Shown one piece after another: positions 12,923-22,270 of a DNA stretch of 64,000 bases. Position 1 is the stretch's first letter. Each line of letters opens with the position of its first letter. The notes under the pieces were generated by a model. That model did not search any database. It was given only the letters and a program-made list of their open reading frames with translations, and was not told the origin of the DNA. This DNA comes from Bacteroidota bacterium (GTDB lineage: Bacteria > Bacteroidota > Bacteroidia > B-17B0 > Aurantibacillaceae): the NCBI GenBank assembly GCA_019638705.1, contig JAHBTI010000009.1:44183-108182 (forward strand). Direction: 5' to 3'. The position numbers were made by a program, and so were the translations under genes.

Positions 12923-14596
12923 CTATCTTCCTCCCATACCCGTTGGGCTGCCCACGCGGGTCATCGCACAACGGAAACCTAACCACGCATTAGCCTGACG
13001 CTGGTCAAGATAACGGCGTGTGCCGGGATTTAAGAAATACGCACGGTCTCGCCACGAACCGCCTTTAATGACACGCGCTTTATCGTTAATTAATGAATTT
13101 TTGGCGTATTCATACATAATTTTATTTGCGCCTAAATCATAAGCTGCTTCACCTTGGTCAAAGTAAATACTTGACCGAACATCACCGTCCATATAGTTAA
13201 TGTAATCAGCCATTTTATAATTACGCCTTTCGTCCAAATTATCTACGGCTACTGCGCTTGAAACCTCACGCCATTGCACACGACCCGGAATATCCGATTG
13301 CCCCTCAGGTGTAACGTTATTGTTAAAGTAAATAGAATCTTTTGTCATAACGGTTAATACGCTGTCCCATACTTCTTTAACATCTTGAATTATACCATGC
13401 GGACTTACAGAGTCCACTTTATGCTTAAACTTTTGGTAAACCGGTCCGTCCACGTTGGTCATAATTTCACCACCATAGCCCCCTACTAAAGTCGTTTCGT
13501 CCCTCACCTGTGTAGTAAACACGTTACCGCGGAAAGGACGGAACTCATCAGCATCTTGCGATGTGCTTGGGCGGAAAACATCCATTACCCACTCCGATAC
13601 ATTGCCTGCCATGTTGTACAAACCATAATCGTTGGGCCAATAGCTGTAAACAGGAGCTGTTACATCAGCATTATCGTTTAAAGAACCTGCAACTCCCATA
13701 TAATCACCTGCACCGCGTACAAAGTTGGCGTTGATTTGTCCTAAATAACTGTCAGTTGCATTACGAACACCGTGTCCGTTCCAAGGATAAATACGGCGGT
13801 CGGTAATACGTTCGCCAATAGTATTTCCAATTAAACCATAAGCGGCGTACTCCCACTCGGCTTCTGTGGGCAGGCGGTATTTCGGTAAAAAGATACCGTC
13901 TTCCATTCTTACTTCACGTTCATCATTCTGACCGTCATACGAGCGTAATTTTACATCTAACTGACCTTGCCATTTACCTGCTAAGTAGGCTTCGGTGCTA
14001 AAATAATCCGCATCGGTTGGTTGCGACTGGTGATGAAACAAGCCTTCGCGAACAAGAATGAACTCATTTACACGGTCGCCGCGCCAAGCGCAGTAATCGT
14101 TTGCCTGCAACCAGTTTACACCCACCACAGGATAATCGCGGTAAGCAGGGTGGCGTAAATAATACTCCACATACGGTTCGTTATACGCTAATTTTTCGCG
14201 CCAAACCAAGGTGTCAGGCAATGCCTTATAATATATATCGGGAGCGTTTGGTCCCATAACACGGTTTGTCCAGTACAAATACTCCAAATAAGCAAAGTTA
14301 CTCACTTCGGCTTCGTCCATATAAAATGAAGAAATACTAACACGGCGCGGAGTATTACTCCACTCATACGTTACATCGTGTTCGGTACGCCCCATAGTAA
14401 ACGTACCGCCTTCTATCAGCACCAAACCCGGACCTGTTTCCTGTTCTTCATAAGGCGGTTTTTCAAACCCTCCGTTTGAAGGGTCGTTATACGCCCAACC
14501 TGTTGTTGGAGAGCGTTCCTGAGTACAAGCTCCCAATACAACTAATGCAACTAAAGCCACTGATTTTCTGTGCTTTTTTACCCAATTTACTTTCAT
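12923..14596 (-). CDS. gldJ: Gliding motility / type IX secretion lipoprotein GldJ
   Basis: The 557-residue lipoprotein has signal peptide and lipidation cysteine in VALVVLGACTQ (Cys24). The body is an FGE-sulfatase (SUMF1-like) fold: GGTFTMGRTEHD near residue 62, PVVGVNWLQANDYCAWRG, PKYRLPTEAEWEYAAYG, MAGNVSEWVMDVFRP and the C-terminal IKGGSWRDRAYFLNPGTRRYLDQRQANAWLGFRC. GldJ acts in the outer membrane/periplasm with GldK in the ring and track of the T9SS and gliding machinery. Length fits GldJ, as does linkage to porU, porV and murF. It is encoded downstream of the PorP-family gene. Confidence 0.93.
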   Translation of the reverse strand: MKVNWVKKHRKSVALVALVVLGACTQERSPTTGWAYNDPSNGGFEKPPYEEQETGPGLVLIEGGTFTMGRTEHDVTYEWSNTPRRVSISSFYMDEAEVSNFAYLEYLYWTNRVMGPNAPDIYYKALPDTLVWREKLAYNEPYVEYYLRHPAYRDYPVVGVNWLQANDYCAWRGDRVNEFILVREGLFHHQSQPTDADYFSTEAYLAGKWQGQLDVKLRSYDGQNDEREVRMEDGIFLPKYRLPTEAEWEYAAYGLIGNTIGERITDRRIYPWNGHGVRNATDSYLGQINANFVRGAGDYMGVAGSLNDNADVTAPVYSYWPNDYGLYNMAGNVSEWVMDVFRPSTSQDADEFRPFRGNVFTTQVRDETTLVGGYGGEIMTNVDGPVYQKFKHKVDSVSPHGIIQDVKEVWDSVLTVMTKDSIYFNNNVTPEGQSDIPGRVQWREVSSAVAVDNLDERRNYKMADYINYMDGDVRSSIYFDQGEAAYDLGANKIMYEYAKNSLINDKARVIKGGSWRDRAYFLNPGTRRYLDQRQANAWLGFRCAMTRVGSPTGMGGR

Positions 14597-14658
14597 GATT
14601 TTAAACTAATTAAGCGCTGTAACGCGCGTTTATTAAAAAGGTTACAAAAATAATTAAA

Positions 14659-15612
14659 TTAAAATGACGGACAACTGATAGTCCTGTATTTTTTTCTTTT
14701 TGTTTTACATTCAAACTGAACTTGTAAAGAAATTTCGTGAGCACCTGCCGTATTTCCTGCCAATCTTGAAATGGTAACATCGTAACTGTATCCAAATTTA
14801 AAGTTGCCGTTTTGAATACCCACCAAAGCAATGACGGCATCGGCATTTCTGTACCACAAACCTGCCACAAACACTCCGTTTACATAATACAAGCCTAAAT
14901 TAAGCTGTTGGAATTTTTGTTGTGCCTGAAAAAGAATGTTTGGGGAAAGATAGCTTTCACCGCCTTTTTCTAAAGGAATAATTACGCCGCCGTGAGCAGT
15001 AAGTTTAACAGGTAATTTAGATTGATTTAATAAGCCCTCGTCAGGTTGGTTTATGTGATTGGCTGCAACGCCAAAGAAGTAATTTTTGCTGTAACCAAGC
15101 ATACCTGCTGAAAAATCAACGCCTGATTTACGGTTGTTTGGCACTTTTTCTCCTGTATTCCATACAAACCCGCGGCGAGGGTCAATCATATCGCCGTAAT
15201 GAAGATTGCCCACATCTAAACTTTTTTGCATATAACCCGCCTGCAAAGCAAATTTCATAGAAAACTTACGATTGATTGGAGCAAGATATGAATAGATAAA
15301 ACTTGCATTGGTGGTTTTTAAAGTACCTTTTGCCTGATTATCGGAAGTTACCAAAATGCCGATACCGCCCGCCAAAGGAGATAAGTGCATATCGTAAGAT
15401 GCAGAATAAGTAACATAGGTTTGCCCGTTATCAACATTGGGCCACTGATTACGGTAATTCATGGCAATCCTCGGGCATCTTGCCGTACCTGCAAAAGCAG
15501 GGTTAAGATATAACGGATTAGCATAAAACTGCGTAAACTGCGGGTCTTGGGCTTTTATCTCATTAAGAGAAGCAGCAAGCAATAGTATGGGCAACAGAAC
15601 ACGTTTTTTCAT
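14659..15612 (-). CDS. PorP/SprF-family type IX secretion outer-membrane protein
   Basis: The 317-residue protein has a signal peptide (ILLLAASLNEIKAQ). The N-terminal hallmark DPQFTQFYANPLYLNPAFAGTARCPRIAMNYRNQWP is followed by beta strands such as YVTYSASYDMHLSPLAGGIGILVTSD and ending FKFGYSYDVTISRLAGNTAGAHEISLQVQF. PorP/SprF proteins anchor or help export specific T9SS substrates at the outer membrane. It lies upstream of gldJ in the same direction and is divergent from porU. A perfect consensus promoter precedes it. Confidence 0.9.
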   Translation of the reverse strand: MKKRVLLPILLLAASLNEIKAQDPQFTQFYANPLYLNPAFAGTARCPRIAMNYRNQWPNVDNGQTYVTYSASYDMHLSPLAGGIGILVTSDNQAKGTLKTTNASFIYSYLAPINRKFSMKFALQAGYMQKSLDVGNLHYGDMIDPRRGFVWNTGEKVPNNRKSGVDFSAGMLGYSKNYFFGVAANHINQPDEGLLNQSKLPVKLTAHGGVIIPLEKGGESYLSPNILFQAQQKFQQLNLGLYYVNGVFVAGLWYRNADAVIALVGIQNGNFKFGYSYDVTISRLAGNTAGAHEISLQVQFECKTKRKKYRTISCPSF

Positions 15613-15659
15613 ATGAGAAGAGTAGTATGTATGTACAATAATATGTCTAAGCTAATTCA

Positions 15660-15690
15660 CAAATATAAAGATACAATATTACAAAACAAA
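15660..15690 (-). promoter_or_regulatory. Promoter of the PorP-family/gldJ transcript
   Basis: On the minus strand TTTG (15687-15690), a 19-nt spacer and TATATTTG (15660-15667) match the Bacteroidota consensus exactly. The predicted leader is about 43 nt. Confidence 0.75.
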
Positions 15691-15761
15691 AAAAATTATA
15701 AAACAATATTTTTGTGTTCAAAGCGTTAATTTTGTGATTATCTTAAAAGCCTTATTATTTC

Positions 15762-18700
15762 ATGCGTTTTTTCAGGGTTATATACTTTATTTTCTTTCTG
15801 CTTTCAGGCTTATATTTTTGGGGACAAACAACTTCATTTAAAAACAATTCGGTGTTGGCTACCGGCAACTGGTACAAAATAGCCACTACCGAAACAGGCA
15901 TATACAGAATAAACAGAACGTTTTTAAGTAATATGGGTATTCAGGTTGCCAACCTTGACCCGCGCAAAATACAACTATATGGTAATGGTGGAAAAATGAT
16001 ACCCGAACGCAACAGCGATTTCCGTTACGATGATTTGGAAGAAAACGCCATACAGGTAATTGGCGAGGCTGACGGCGTATTTGATAATTCGGATTACATT
16101 TTGTTTTACGCCACAGGCACTACCGAATGGAAAAAAACAAATTCAGCCAACGGATTAAAATATGCTGCCACCAAAAGTTTATACAGCGATACAAGCTATT
16201 ATTATTTAACCGTTGGTTCTGTAAACGGAAAGCGGGTGCAAACTCAGCCTTCTGCCAACGTAACACCAAATATTTCTTCCAATACTTACGATTACTATAA
16301 CTACCACGAAACAGACCAAAGCAATTTAGCCAAAAGCGGACGTACTTTTTACGGCGAATTTTTTGACATTACAACCTCATACACGTTCAGGTGGAACGAC
16401 GGCGATTTTATTATTAATGACAGCATAACCGCCGAAGTAACTTTAGCCTACGCGGGTAAGCAAGTCGGTACGTTTCAAATAAACGGCAACGGACTTAATC
16501 ACTCGTTTACCACATCGGCAATTCCAAATTTAGGTGGGCAATATGCCGAATACGCCAAAGATGCCACAGGCATACGCTCCGTAAAAAACACAAACGATAA
16601 AAGCATAGATATTACAATCTCTAAACTCACACAAAATAGTGTGGCTTGGCTAAACAAACTTACCGTTAATGCCCGTCGCAAACTTTCAGTTAATTCAAAA
16701 CAATTTTGTTTCAGAGATTATAAAACGGTGCTAAGCGGAAATATGTGTAATTATTCCGTTGCCAATCCGTTTAACGCTGTTGTTAGCTTATGGAACGTAA
16801 CAAATCCGCTCAATCCTTTTATTCAGGCGTTTAATGCTTCGGGCAACCAAATTTCTTTTGTGGCTTCGGCTGATGTACTCAATGAATATTGCATTGCACC
16901 AAGCACCGATTTTTATTCGCCGACTTTTTACGGAAAAATTGCCAATCAAAATTTACACAACATTCAGCAAGCCGATTATGTTGTGGTAACGCATCCACTC
17001 TTTATAAAAGAAGCGCAGGAACTCGCCGTTTTTCATCAGCAGCAAGAGGGTTTATCTTATGCGGTTGCCACCACCGAACAAATTTATAATGAGTTTGGCA
17101 GCGGACAACCCGACATTTCCGCTATCAGAGATTTTATCAGAATGTTGTACAGCCGCAATCTTGCATCGGGTAAACAAGTAAAATATGTGCTGCTGATTGG
17201 GGACGGTTCGTACAACAACCGCTCGCGCGACTTGGTAAACAACAGTAATTTTATCCCGACTTATCAATCCGTTAATTCTTTAGACCCGCTTGGAAGTACC
17301 GCCACCGATGATTTTTACGGTTTAATGGGCAATAACGAAGGTGCAGGTGCAGCCGAAGGCATTGGGAAAATTGCCATTGGTATCGGTCGCTTAGTGTGCC
17401 GCACCACCACCGAAGCACAAGCTATGGTGAAAAAAATAAAAAACTATTACCGCAAAGACGAGAATTTTCAACTGTCAAACGCCGACAATTACACCAAACA
17501 ATCGGAAGTTATGGGCGACTGGCGAAACTGGATAGTGCTTGTGGCTGATGACGAAGACGGCTCTTTACACATGCGCCAAGCCGATGATTTGTCGGCAGTA
17601 ATACAAACTATGTCCAATACATACAACTTCAATAAAATTTTTATAGACGCTTACCAACGATACAGTACACCGGGAGGAATGAGATACCCCGATGCTGCCG
17701 AAGATTTAAAACGCCAAATTAAAAAAGGCGTGCTGATTTTTAACTACACGGGACACGGCGGCGAAGTGGGCTTAACCGCCGAGCGCATGGTGGACATTCC
17801 CATGATTAACGACATGGATAATTTTGACAAACTGCCTTTGTTTATTACTGCCACCTGCGAATTTAGCCGCCACGACGACCCCGCCAGAACCTCAGCCGGC
17901 GAACTGTGTTTACTAAATCCAAAGGGTGGCGCCATAGCTTTAATGACCACGAGCCGCGTAACATTTTCTCACAGTAATTTTGAACTGAACAAAGTGCTTT
18001 TCAATAATCTGTTTACCAAACTGCCAAACGGAAAATACCCCACTTTGGGCGAAGCCGTTATGAAAACAAAAGCCGCTTTTGACCAAAGATATGAATACGC
18101 CAATTTCCATTTGTTGGGCGACCCTGCTTTGACCTTGGCTTACCCCGAAGAAAAAGTAATTACCTCAAACATTAACGGCACAGCAGTTACAAGCAACAGT
18201 TCCGATACTTTAACAGCCCTTTCAAAAATTACCGTGTCGGGTTTTGTGGCAGATAATAACGGAAACAAGCTCAGCAACTTTAACGGCATTGTTTACCCTA
18301 CCGTGTTTGACAAGGAACAAGATGTGGTGTGTTTGCTTAATTCCGAAAAATCATCTGTGTCTTCGTCAGACCCTGTGCCCTTCCGGTTTAATCTGCAAAA
18401 AAATATTTTGTACCGCGGCAAAGCAGAAGTTAAAAACGGCGATTTTTCTTTCACCTTTCTTGTGCCAAAAGACATCAGCTATGTTCCGGGGCGGGGAAAA
18501 ATAAGTTATTATGCCAGCAACGGCACTACCGATGCTTCGGGCTTTTACAACAAGTTGCAGGTGGGCGGAGAATCTAGACACAGTGTTACCGACAACGAAG
18601 GTCCGCAGGTAAATTTATTTTTAAACGATAAAAGTTTTGCCAACGGGGGGCTTACCAACGAAACCCCTGTTTTATACGCCGACATTGTTGATTCAAGCGG

Positions 18701-19253
18701 AATAAACACCGTAGGTACAGGCATTGGACACGATATTTCGGTTATTCTTGACCAAGACAGCAAACCGATTATTCTCAACGATTATTACGAAGCCAAGCTA
18801 AACAGCTATCAAAGTGGTCGGGTGCGTTTTCCATTCAGCGAATTAAGCGAGGGAAATCATCAGCTCTCGTTTAAAGTGTGGGACATTCAAAACAATTCCA
18901 CCACCGTAACATCTGATTTTATTGTGGCTAAAACCGCCGAACTGGCTCTGAACCGTGTGTTAAATTATCCCAATCCTTTTACCACACGCACACAGTTTAT
19001 GTTTCAGCACAATCAGGCTTGCAATGCCATGAAAGTTACCATTCAAATTTTTACGGTAAGCGGAAAAGCCGTAAAAACCATACAAACACTGGCAACCTGC
19101 AGCAGCGATTTAAAACCCGAAGCCATTGACTGGGACGGGCGCGATGATTTTGGCGACAAACTGGCGAGGGGTGTTTACATTTATAAACTCTCTATTTTAA
19201 ATATGCAGAACAAAAAGGCTGAAAAAATTGAGAAGTTGGTTATACTAAATTAG
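15762..19253 (+). CDS. porU: Type IX secretion system sortase PorU
   Basis: This 1163-residue surface cysteine protease (gingipain-like C25 family) removes the C-terminal signal of T9SS cargo and links cargo to anionic LPS. It has a signal peptide (FFLLSGLYFWGQ), then beta-rich domains, then the catalytic core. The catalytic His is in NYTGHGGEVG (about residue 665) and the Cys in TATCEFSRHDDP (about 698). Ig-like domains and a FlgD-like C-terminal end (YPNPFTTRTQFMF ... LARGVYIYKLSI) follow. porV is 40 bp downstream, which is the conserved order. A possible TAATTTTG box lies at 15727-15734. Confidence 0.95.
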   Translation: MRFFRVIYFIFFLLSGLYFWGQTTSFKNNSVLATGNWYKIATTETGIYRINRTFLSNMGIQVANLDPRKIQLYGNGGKMIPERNSDFRYDDLEENAIQVIGEADGVFDNSDYILFYATGTTEWKKTNSANGLKYAATKSLYSDTSYYYLTVGSVNGKRVQTQPSANVTPNISSNTYDYYNYHETDQSNLAKSGRTFYGEFFDITTSYTFRWNDGDFIINDSITAEVTLAYAGKQVGTFQINGNGLNHSFTTSAIPNLGGQYAEYAKDATGIRSVKNTNDKSIDITISKLTQNSVAWLNKLTVNARRKLSVNSKQFCFRDYKTVLSGNMCNYSVANPFNAVVSLWNVTNPLNPFIQAFNASGNQISFVASADVLNEYCIAPSTDFYSPTFYGKIANQNLHNIQQADYVVVTHPLFIKEAQELAVFHQQQEGLSYAVATTEQIYNEFGSGQPDISAIRDFIRMLYSRNLASGKQVKYVLLIGDGSYNNRSRDLVNNSNFIPTYQSVNSLDPLGSTATDDFYGLMGNNEGAGAAEGIGKIAIGIGRLVCRTTTEAQAMVKKIKNYYRKDENFQLSNADNYTKQSEVMGDWRNWIVLVADDEDGSLHMRQADDLSAVIQTMSNTYNFNKIFIDAYQRYSTPGGMRYPDAAEDLKRQIKKGVLIFNYTGHGGEVGLTAERMVDIPMINDMDNFDKLPLFITATCEFSRHDDPARTSAGELCLLNPKGGAIALMTTSRVTFSHSNFELNKVLFNNLFTKLPNGKYPTLGEAVMKTKAAFDQRYEYANFHLLGDPALTLAYPEEKVITSNINGTAVTSNSSDTLTALSKITVSGFVADNNGNKLSNFNGIVYPTVFDKEQDVVCLLNSEKSSVSSSDPVPFRFNLQKNILYRGKAEVKNGDFSFTFLVPKDISYVPGRGKISYYASNGTTDASGFYNKLQVGGESRHSVTDNEGPQVNLFLNDKSFANGGLTNETPVLYADIVDSSGINTVGTGIGHDISVILDQDSKPIILNDYYEAKLNSYQSGRVRFPFSELSEGNHQLSFKVWDIQNNSTTVTSDFIVAKTAELALNRVLNYPNPFTTRTQFMFQHNQACNAMKVTIQIFTVSGKAVKTIQTLATCSSDLKPEAIDWDGRDDFGDKLARGVYIYKLSILNMQNKKAEKIEKLVILN

Positions 19254-19293
19254 TAACTTTACCGTTCTTAAATTTTCTGCAAGATTTTTTTTG

Positions 19294-20538
19294 ATGACAA
19301 TTTTGAAAAGATATTTTTTAGCAACAGGCGGAATTTTATTACTCTGCAATCATTCGTTTAGCCAAATTCGTACCCGACAGCTAAACGGTGCTGATGTAAA
19401 TGCCATTACCACCGCCGTGCCGTTTTTAATGATAAGTCCCGACAGCAAGCAAGGTGCTATGGGCGATGTGGGCGCAGCTACTGCCCCCGATGTAAACTCT
19501 GTTTTTTGGAACGGAAGCAAACTTGCTTTTATGGATAACCAGTTTGGCGTTGGCGCAACAGTTACCCCTTGGCTACGCCGCTTAGTACCCGATATTAATA
19601 TGTATTATCTTTCGGGCTACGGCAAATTAAATTCAAGGCAGGTAATTGGCGGTTCGTTGCGTTATTTCAGTTTGGGAAGCATTGAATTAAGAGATGTTAC
19701 CGGCACATATACAGGAAATTACAACCCAAACGAATTTGCCGTTGATTTGGCTTTTTCGCAAAAACTTTCACAGAGTTTTGCTTTGGGCGTTGCCACACGC
19801 TTTATTAATTCGGGCATTAGCCGTATGTATGTTAATGGCGGTTCAGGAAATTCAGCCAGCACTTTTGCCGCCGACATAAGCGCGTATTATCAAAGCGAAA
19901 AATTTAAACTCGGCGATAAAAAAGCCATTGCCACAGGCGGTGCTGCCATTACCAACATTGGCGCAAAAATAAGATACTCAAACGACGAAAATTTTATCCC
20001 TACCAATTTGCGTTTGGGCGGAGGTTTAAAAACCGACCTTGACCAGTACAACACGTTTTCGGTTTTTCTTGATTTTAATAAACTGTTAGTGCCGTCGCCA
20101 CCTGTGTACGAATATGAAAAAGATTCATTAGGTAAACCTACCACGCAAATAGCCATTGACCCTGAAACAGGAAAAAGAAAAATTGCCTCGGGTAAAGACC
20201 CGAATGTAGCTTTAATTAAAGGTATGTTGCAGTCTTTTAACGATGCGCCCAAAGGCTTTAAAGAAGAATTGCAGGAAATTATTATCAGCACAGGCGTTGA
20301 GTATTGCTACGACAATATTTTTTCGGTGCGCGCAGGTTATTTCCACGAAGCCAAAAACAAAGGCGCACGGCAATATTTTACAATGGGCATGGGTTTCCGT
20401 TTTAAAGTGATTACGGTGGACGGCTCTTACCTCATTCCTACCTTGCTCAATAATCCCCTGCAAAGTACATGGCGCATCAGTTTGAGTTTCAATTTTGACG
20501 GCGTTAAAAAAGACGAGAAAAAAGAACCTCAACCGTAG
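19294..20538 (+). CDS. porV: Type IX secretion outer-membrane protein PorV
   Basis: The 414-residue beta-barrel protein starts at the ATG at 19294. A signal peptide ends near NHSFSQ. The family segment VPFLMISPDSKQGAMGDVGAATAPDVNSVFWNGSKLAFMD is followed by barrel strands and the C-terminal GMGFRFKVITVDGSYLIPTLLNNPLQSTWRISLSFNF. PorV shuttles cargo from the translocon to PorU for processing and attachment. It is downstream of porU in one operon. Confidence 0.94.
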   Translation: MTILKRYFLATGGILLLCNHSFSQIRTRQLNGADVNAITTAVPFLMISPDSKQGAMGDVGAATAPDVNSVFWNGSKLAFMDNQFGVGATVTPWLRRLVPDINMYYLSGYGKLNSRQVIGGSLRYFSLGSIELRDVTGTYTGNYNPNEFAVDLAFSQKLSQSFALGVATRFINSGISRMYVNGGSGNSASTFAADISAYYQSEKFKLGDKKAIATGGAAITNIGAKIRYSNDENFIPTNLRLGGGLKTDLDQYNTFSVFLDFNKLLVPSPPVYEYEKDSLGKPTTQIAIDPETGKRKIASGKDPNVALIKGMLQSFNDAPKGFKEELQEIIISTGVEYCYDNIFSVRAGYFHEAKNKGARQYFTMGMGFRFKVITVDGSYLIPTLLNNPLQSTWRISLSFNFDGVKKDEKKEPQP

Positions 20539-20541
20539 TTT

Positions 20542-22218
20542 GTGCAGTTTTATAAACACAGAGGCACTAAGACACAGAGGCTCGGAGTTTTTTTATCTCT
20601 GTGTTTTTTAATTTTTTCTTCCTGCCAAAACATCAAATCAAAAGAAGACAGCCGAACCGTTTTTAATTACAATGAAATGAACGGCTTAACTTCTTTAGAC
20701 CCTGCCGCTGCCGCCAATTTTGAGAACATTCAGCCCGTTAATCAACTGTATAACGGTTTGCTGCAAATGGACGATGATTTGAATGTTATTCCCTGCATTG
20801 CCCGCCACTACTCTATCAGCGAGGACGGTTTAACTTACACGTTCCGGCTTCGGCAAGATGTTTTTTTTCACGATAACATTTGTTTTAAAAACGGAAAAGG
20901 AAGAAAGGTTACGGCACAGGATTTTGTATTTAGTTTCCACCGTTTATATGACAGTAAAGTGAGCAGTGCCATTTCTTTATTGGAAAACATTAAAAACTTT
21001 GAAGCCACAAACGACAGCACTTTAAAAATTTCATTGAAAAAACCGTTCAGCGCGTTTTTAAGTGTGCTGACGATGAAATATTTCAGCGTTGTTCCGCGCG
21101 AAGCGGTTGAATATTACAAATTGGATTTTCGTGCCAATCCTGTGGGAACAGGTGCTTTTGTGTTTAAAGCGTGGGAAGAGGGTACAAAACTTATTCTGCT
21201 GAAAAACGAACATTATTTTGAGCGCGATGAACACAATAATTCTTTGCCTTATTTGGACGCTGTTACCGTTTCATTCATCAAAGACCGCGAAACCGCTTTT
21301 ATGGAACTGCTGAACGGAAAGTTTGATATGCTAAGCGGTGCAGATGCGTTTAATGCCAACGAAGTGCTTGACCGCGAAGGAAACCTGCACGAGGTATATG
21401 CCAAAAAATTTTACCTGCAAAAAGAAACATTTTTAAAAACGGATTACATCGGCATTTTGGTTGATACCAACGTTGCCCTTGTAAAAAACTCGCCTTTGAA
21501 ATTAAAACTCATTCGGCAAGCCATTAATTATGCCTTTGACCGCAATAAATTGGTGAAGTATTTACGCAATAATTTGGGCGAAGCTGCTCACGCGGGATTT
21601 ATTCCCAAAGGCATGAAAAGTTATAATCCCGACAGCGTGAAAGGATATTATTACAATCCCGAAAAAGTAAAACAGCTTTTGGCAGAAGCAGGATTTGCCA
21701 ACGGAAAAGGCTTACCCGAATTGACCATTTACATTACCGATAATTACAAAGAGCAGGCAGAGTTTATTCAGTCGCAGTTGGCGGCAAATAACATTAAAAC
21801 ACACATCAGTGTAGAAAAAACATCGGTGCTGCGACAAGCCGTAAATAACTGCGAATATTTACTTTTTAAAAAATCGTGGTATTGCGATTATGCCGATGAG
21901 GAAAATTTTATGAGTTTGTTTTACGGCAAAAATTTCACTCCGCAGGGCGTAAACTTTTTTCATTATAAAAATGCTGAGTTTGATACTTTGTACGAAACCG
22001 CACTTGCCGAAAAAGACGAAGCAAAAAAAATCTTGCTCTATCAAAAAATGGATAAACTGATTACGGAAGACGCTCCTTTTATTCCATTGTATTACGACCA
22101 AGTGGTGCGCCTCGTAAGCCACAATATCAGCGGTTTGGAAACCAACGCCATGAATTTATTGAATTTGAAAACGGTGAAAAAGTTAACCACAGAGGCACAG
22201 AGAACACAGGGGAAATAA
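20542..22218 (+). CDS. Peptide-binding lipoprotein of an ABC transporter (SBP family 5)
   Basis: The 558-residue extracytoplasmic binding protein (OppA/DppA-like) captures peptides or similar solutes. Family blocks are EMNGLTSLDPAAAANFENIQPVNQLYNGLLQMDDDLNVIPCIARHYSISEDGLTYTFRLRQDVFFHDN, then RQAINYAFDRNKLVKYLRNN, then the C-terminal DAPFIPLYYDQVVRLV. The only start is GTG at 20542. The signal peptide LGVFLSLCFLIFSSC, with its lipidation cysteine, is translated from a dispersed palindromic repeat (20555-20610). The last residues TTEAQRTQGK come from another copy (22188-22210). No permease or ATPase gene is adjacent. Confidence 0.88.
   Translation: MQFYKHRGTKTQRLGVFLSLCFLIFSSCQNIKSKEDSRTVFNYNEMNGLTSLDPAAAANFENIQPVNQLYNGLLQMDDDLNVIPCIARHYSISEDGLTYTFRLRQDVFFHDNICFKNGKGRKVTAQDFVFSFHRLYDSKVSSAISLLENIKNFEATNDSTLKISLKKPFSAFLSVLTMKYFSVVPREAVEYYKLDFRANPVGTGAFVFKAWEEGTKLILLKNEHYFERDEHNNSLPYLDAVTVSFIKDRETAFMELLNGKFDMLSGADAFNANEVLDREGNLHEVYAKKFYLQKETFLKTDYIGILVDTNVALVKNSPLKLKLIRQAINYAFDRNKLVKYLRNNLGEAAHAGFIPKGMKSYNPDSVKGYYYNPEKVKQLLAEAGFANGKGLPELTIYITDNYKEQAEFIQSQLAANNIKTHISVEKTSVLRQAVNNCEYLLFKKSWYCDYADEENFMSLFYGKNFTPQGVNFFHYKNAEFDTLYETALAEKDEAKKILLYQKMDKLITEDAPFIPLYYDQVVRLVSHNISGLETNAMNLLNLKTVKKLTTEAQRTQGK
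20555..20610. repeat. Dispersed 'cacagaggcac' repeat, copy 2 (inside a gene)
   Basis: The copy begins ACACAGAGGCACTAAGAC and has a shortened right arm CTCTGTGTTTTTTAA. It overlaps the first 20 or so codons of the peptide-binding lipoprotein gene and encodes its signal peptide. Confidence 0.8.
22188..22210. repeat. Dispersed 'cacagaggcac' repeat, copy 3 (3' end of a gene)
   Basis: CCACAGAGGCACAGAGAACA-like units supply the last codons of the gene ending at 22218. Confidence 0.75.
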
Positions 22219-22254
22219 AAAAAACCGTTCCAAAATTTTGGAACGGTTTTTTTT
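22217..22254. terminator. Bidirectional terminator between convergent genes
   Basis: A perfect 38-bp palindrome has the core CCGTTCCAAAATTTTGGAACGG's two arms and an 8-base A-run and T-run at either end. It separates the rightward gene ending at 22218 from the leftward gene ending at 22271 and suits both. Confidence 0.85.
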
Positions 22255-22270
22255 ATTAAGGATTTGACAA

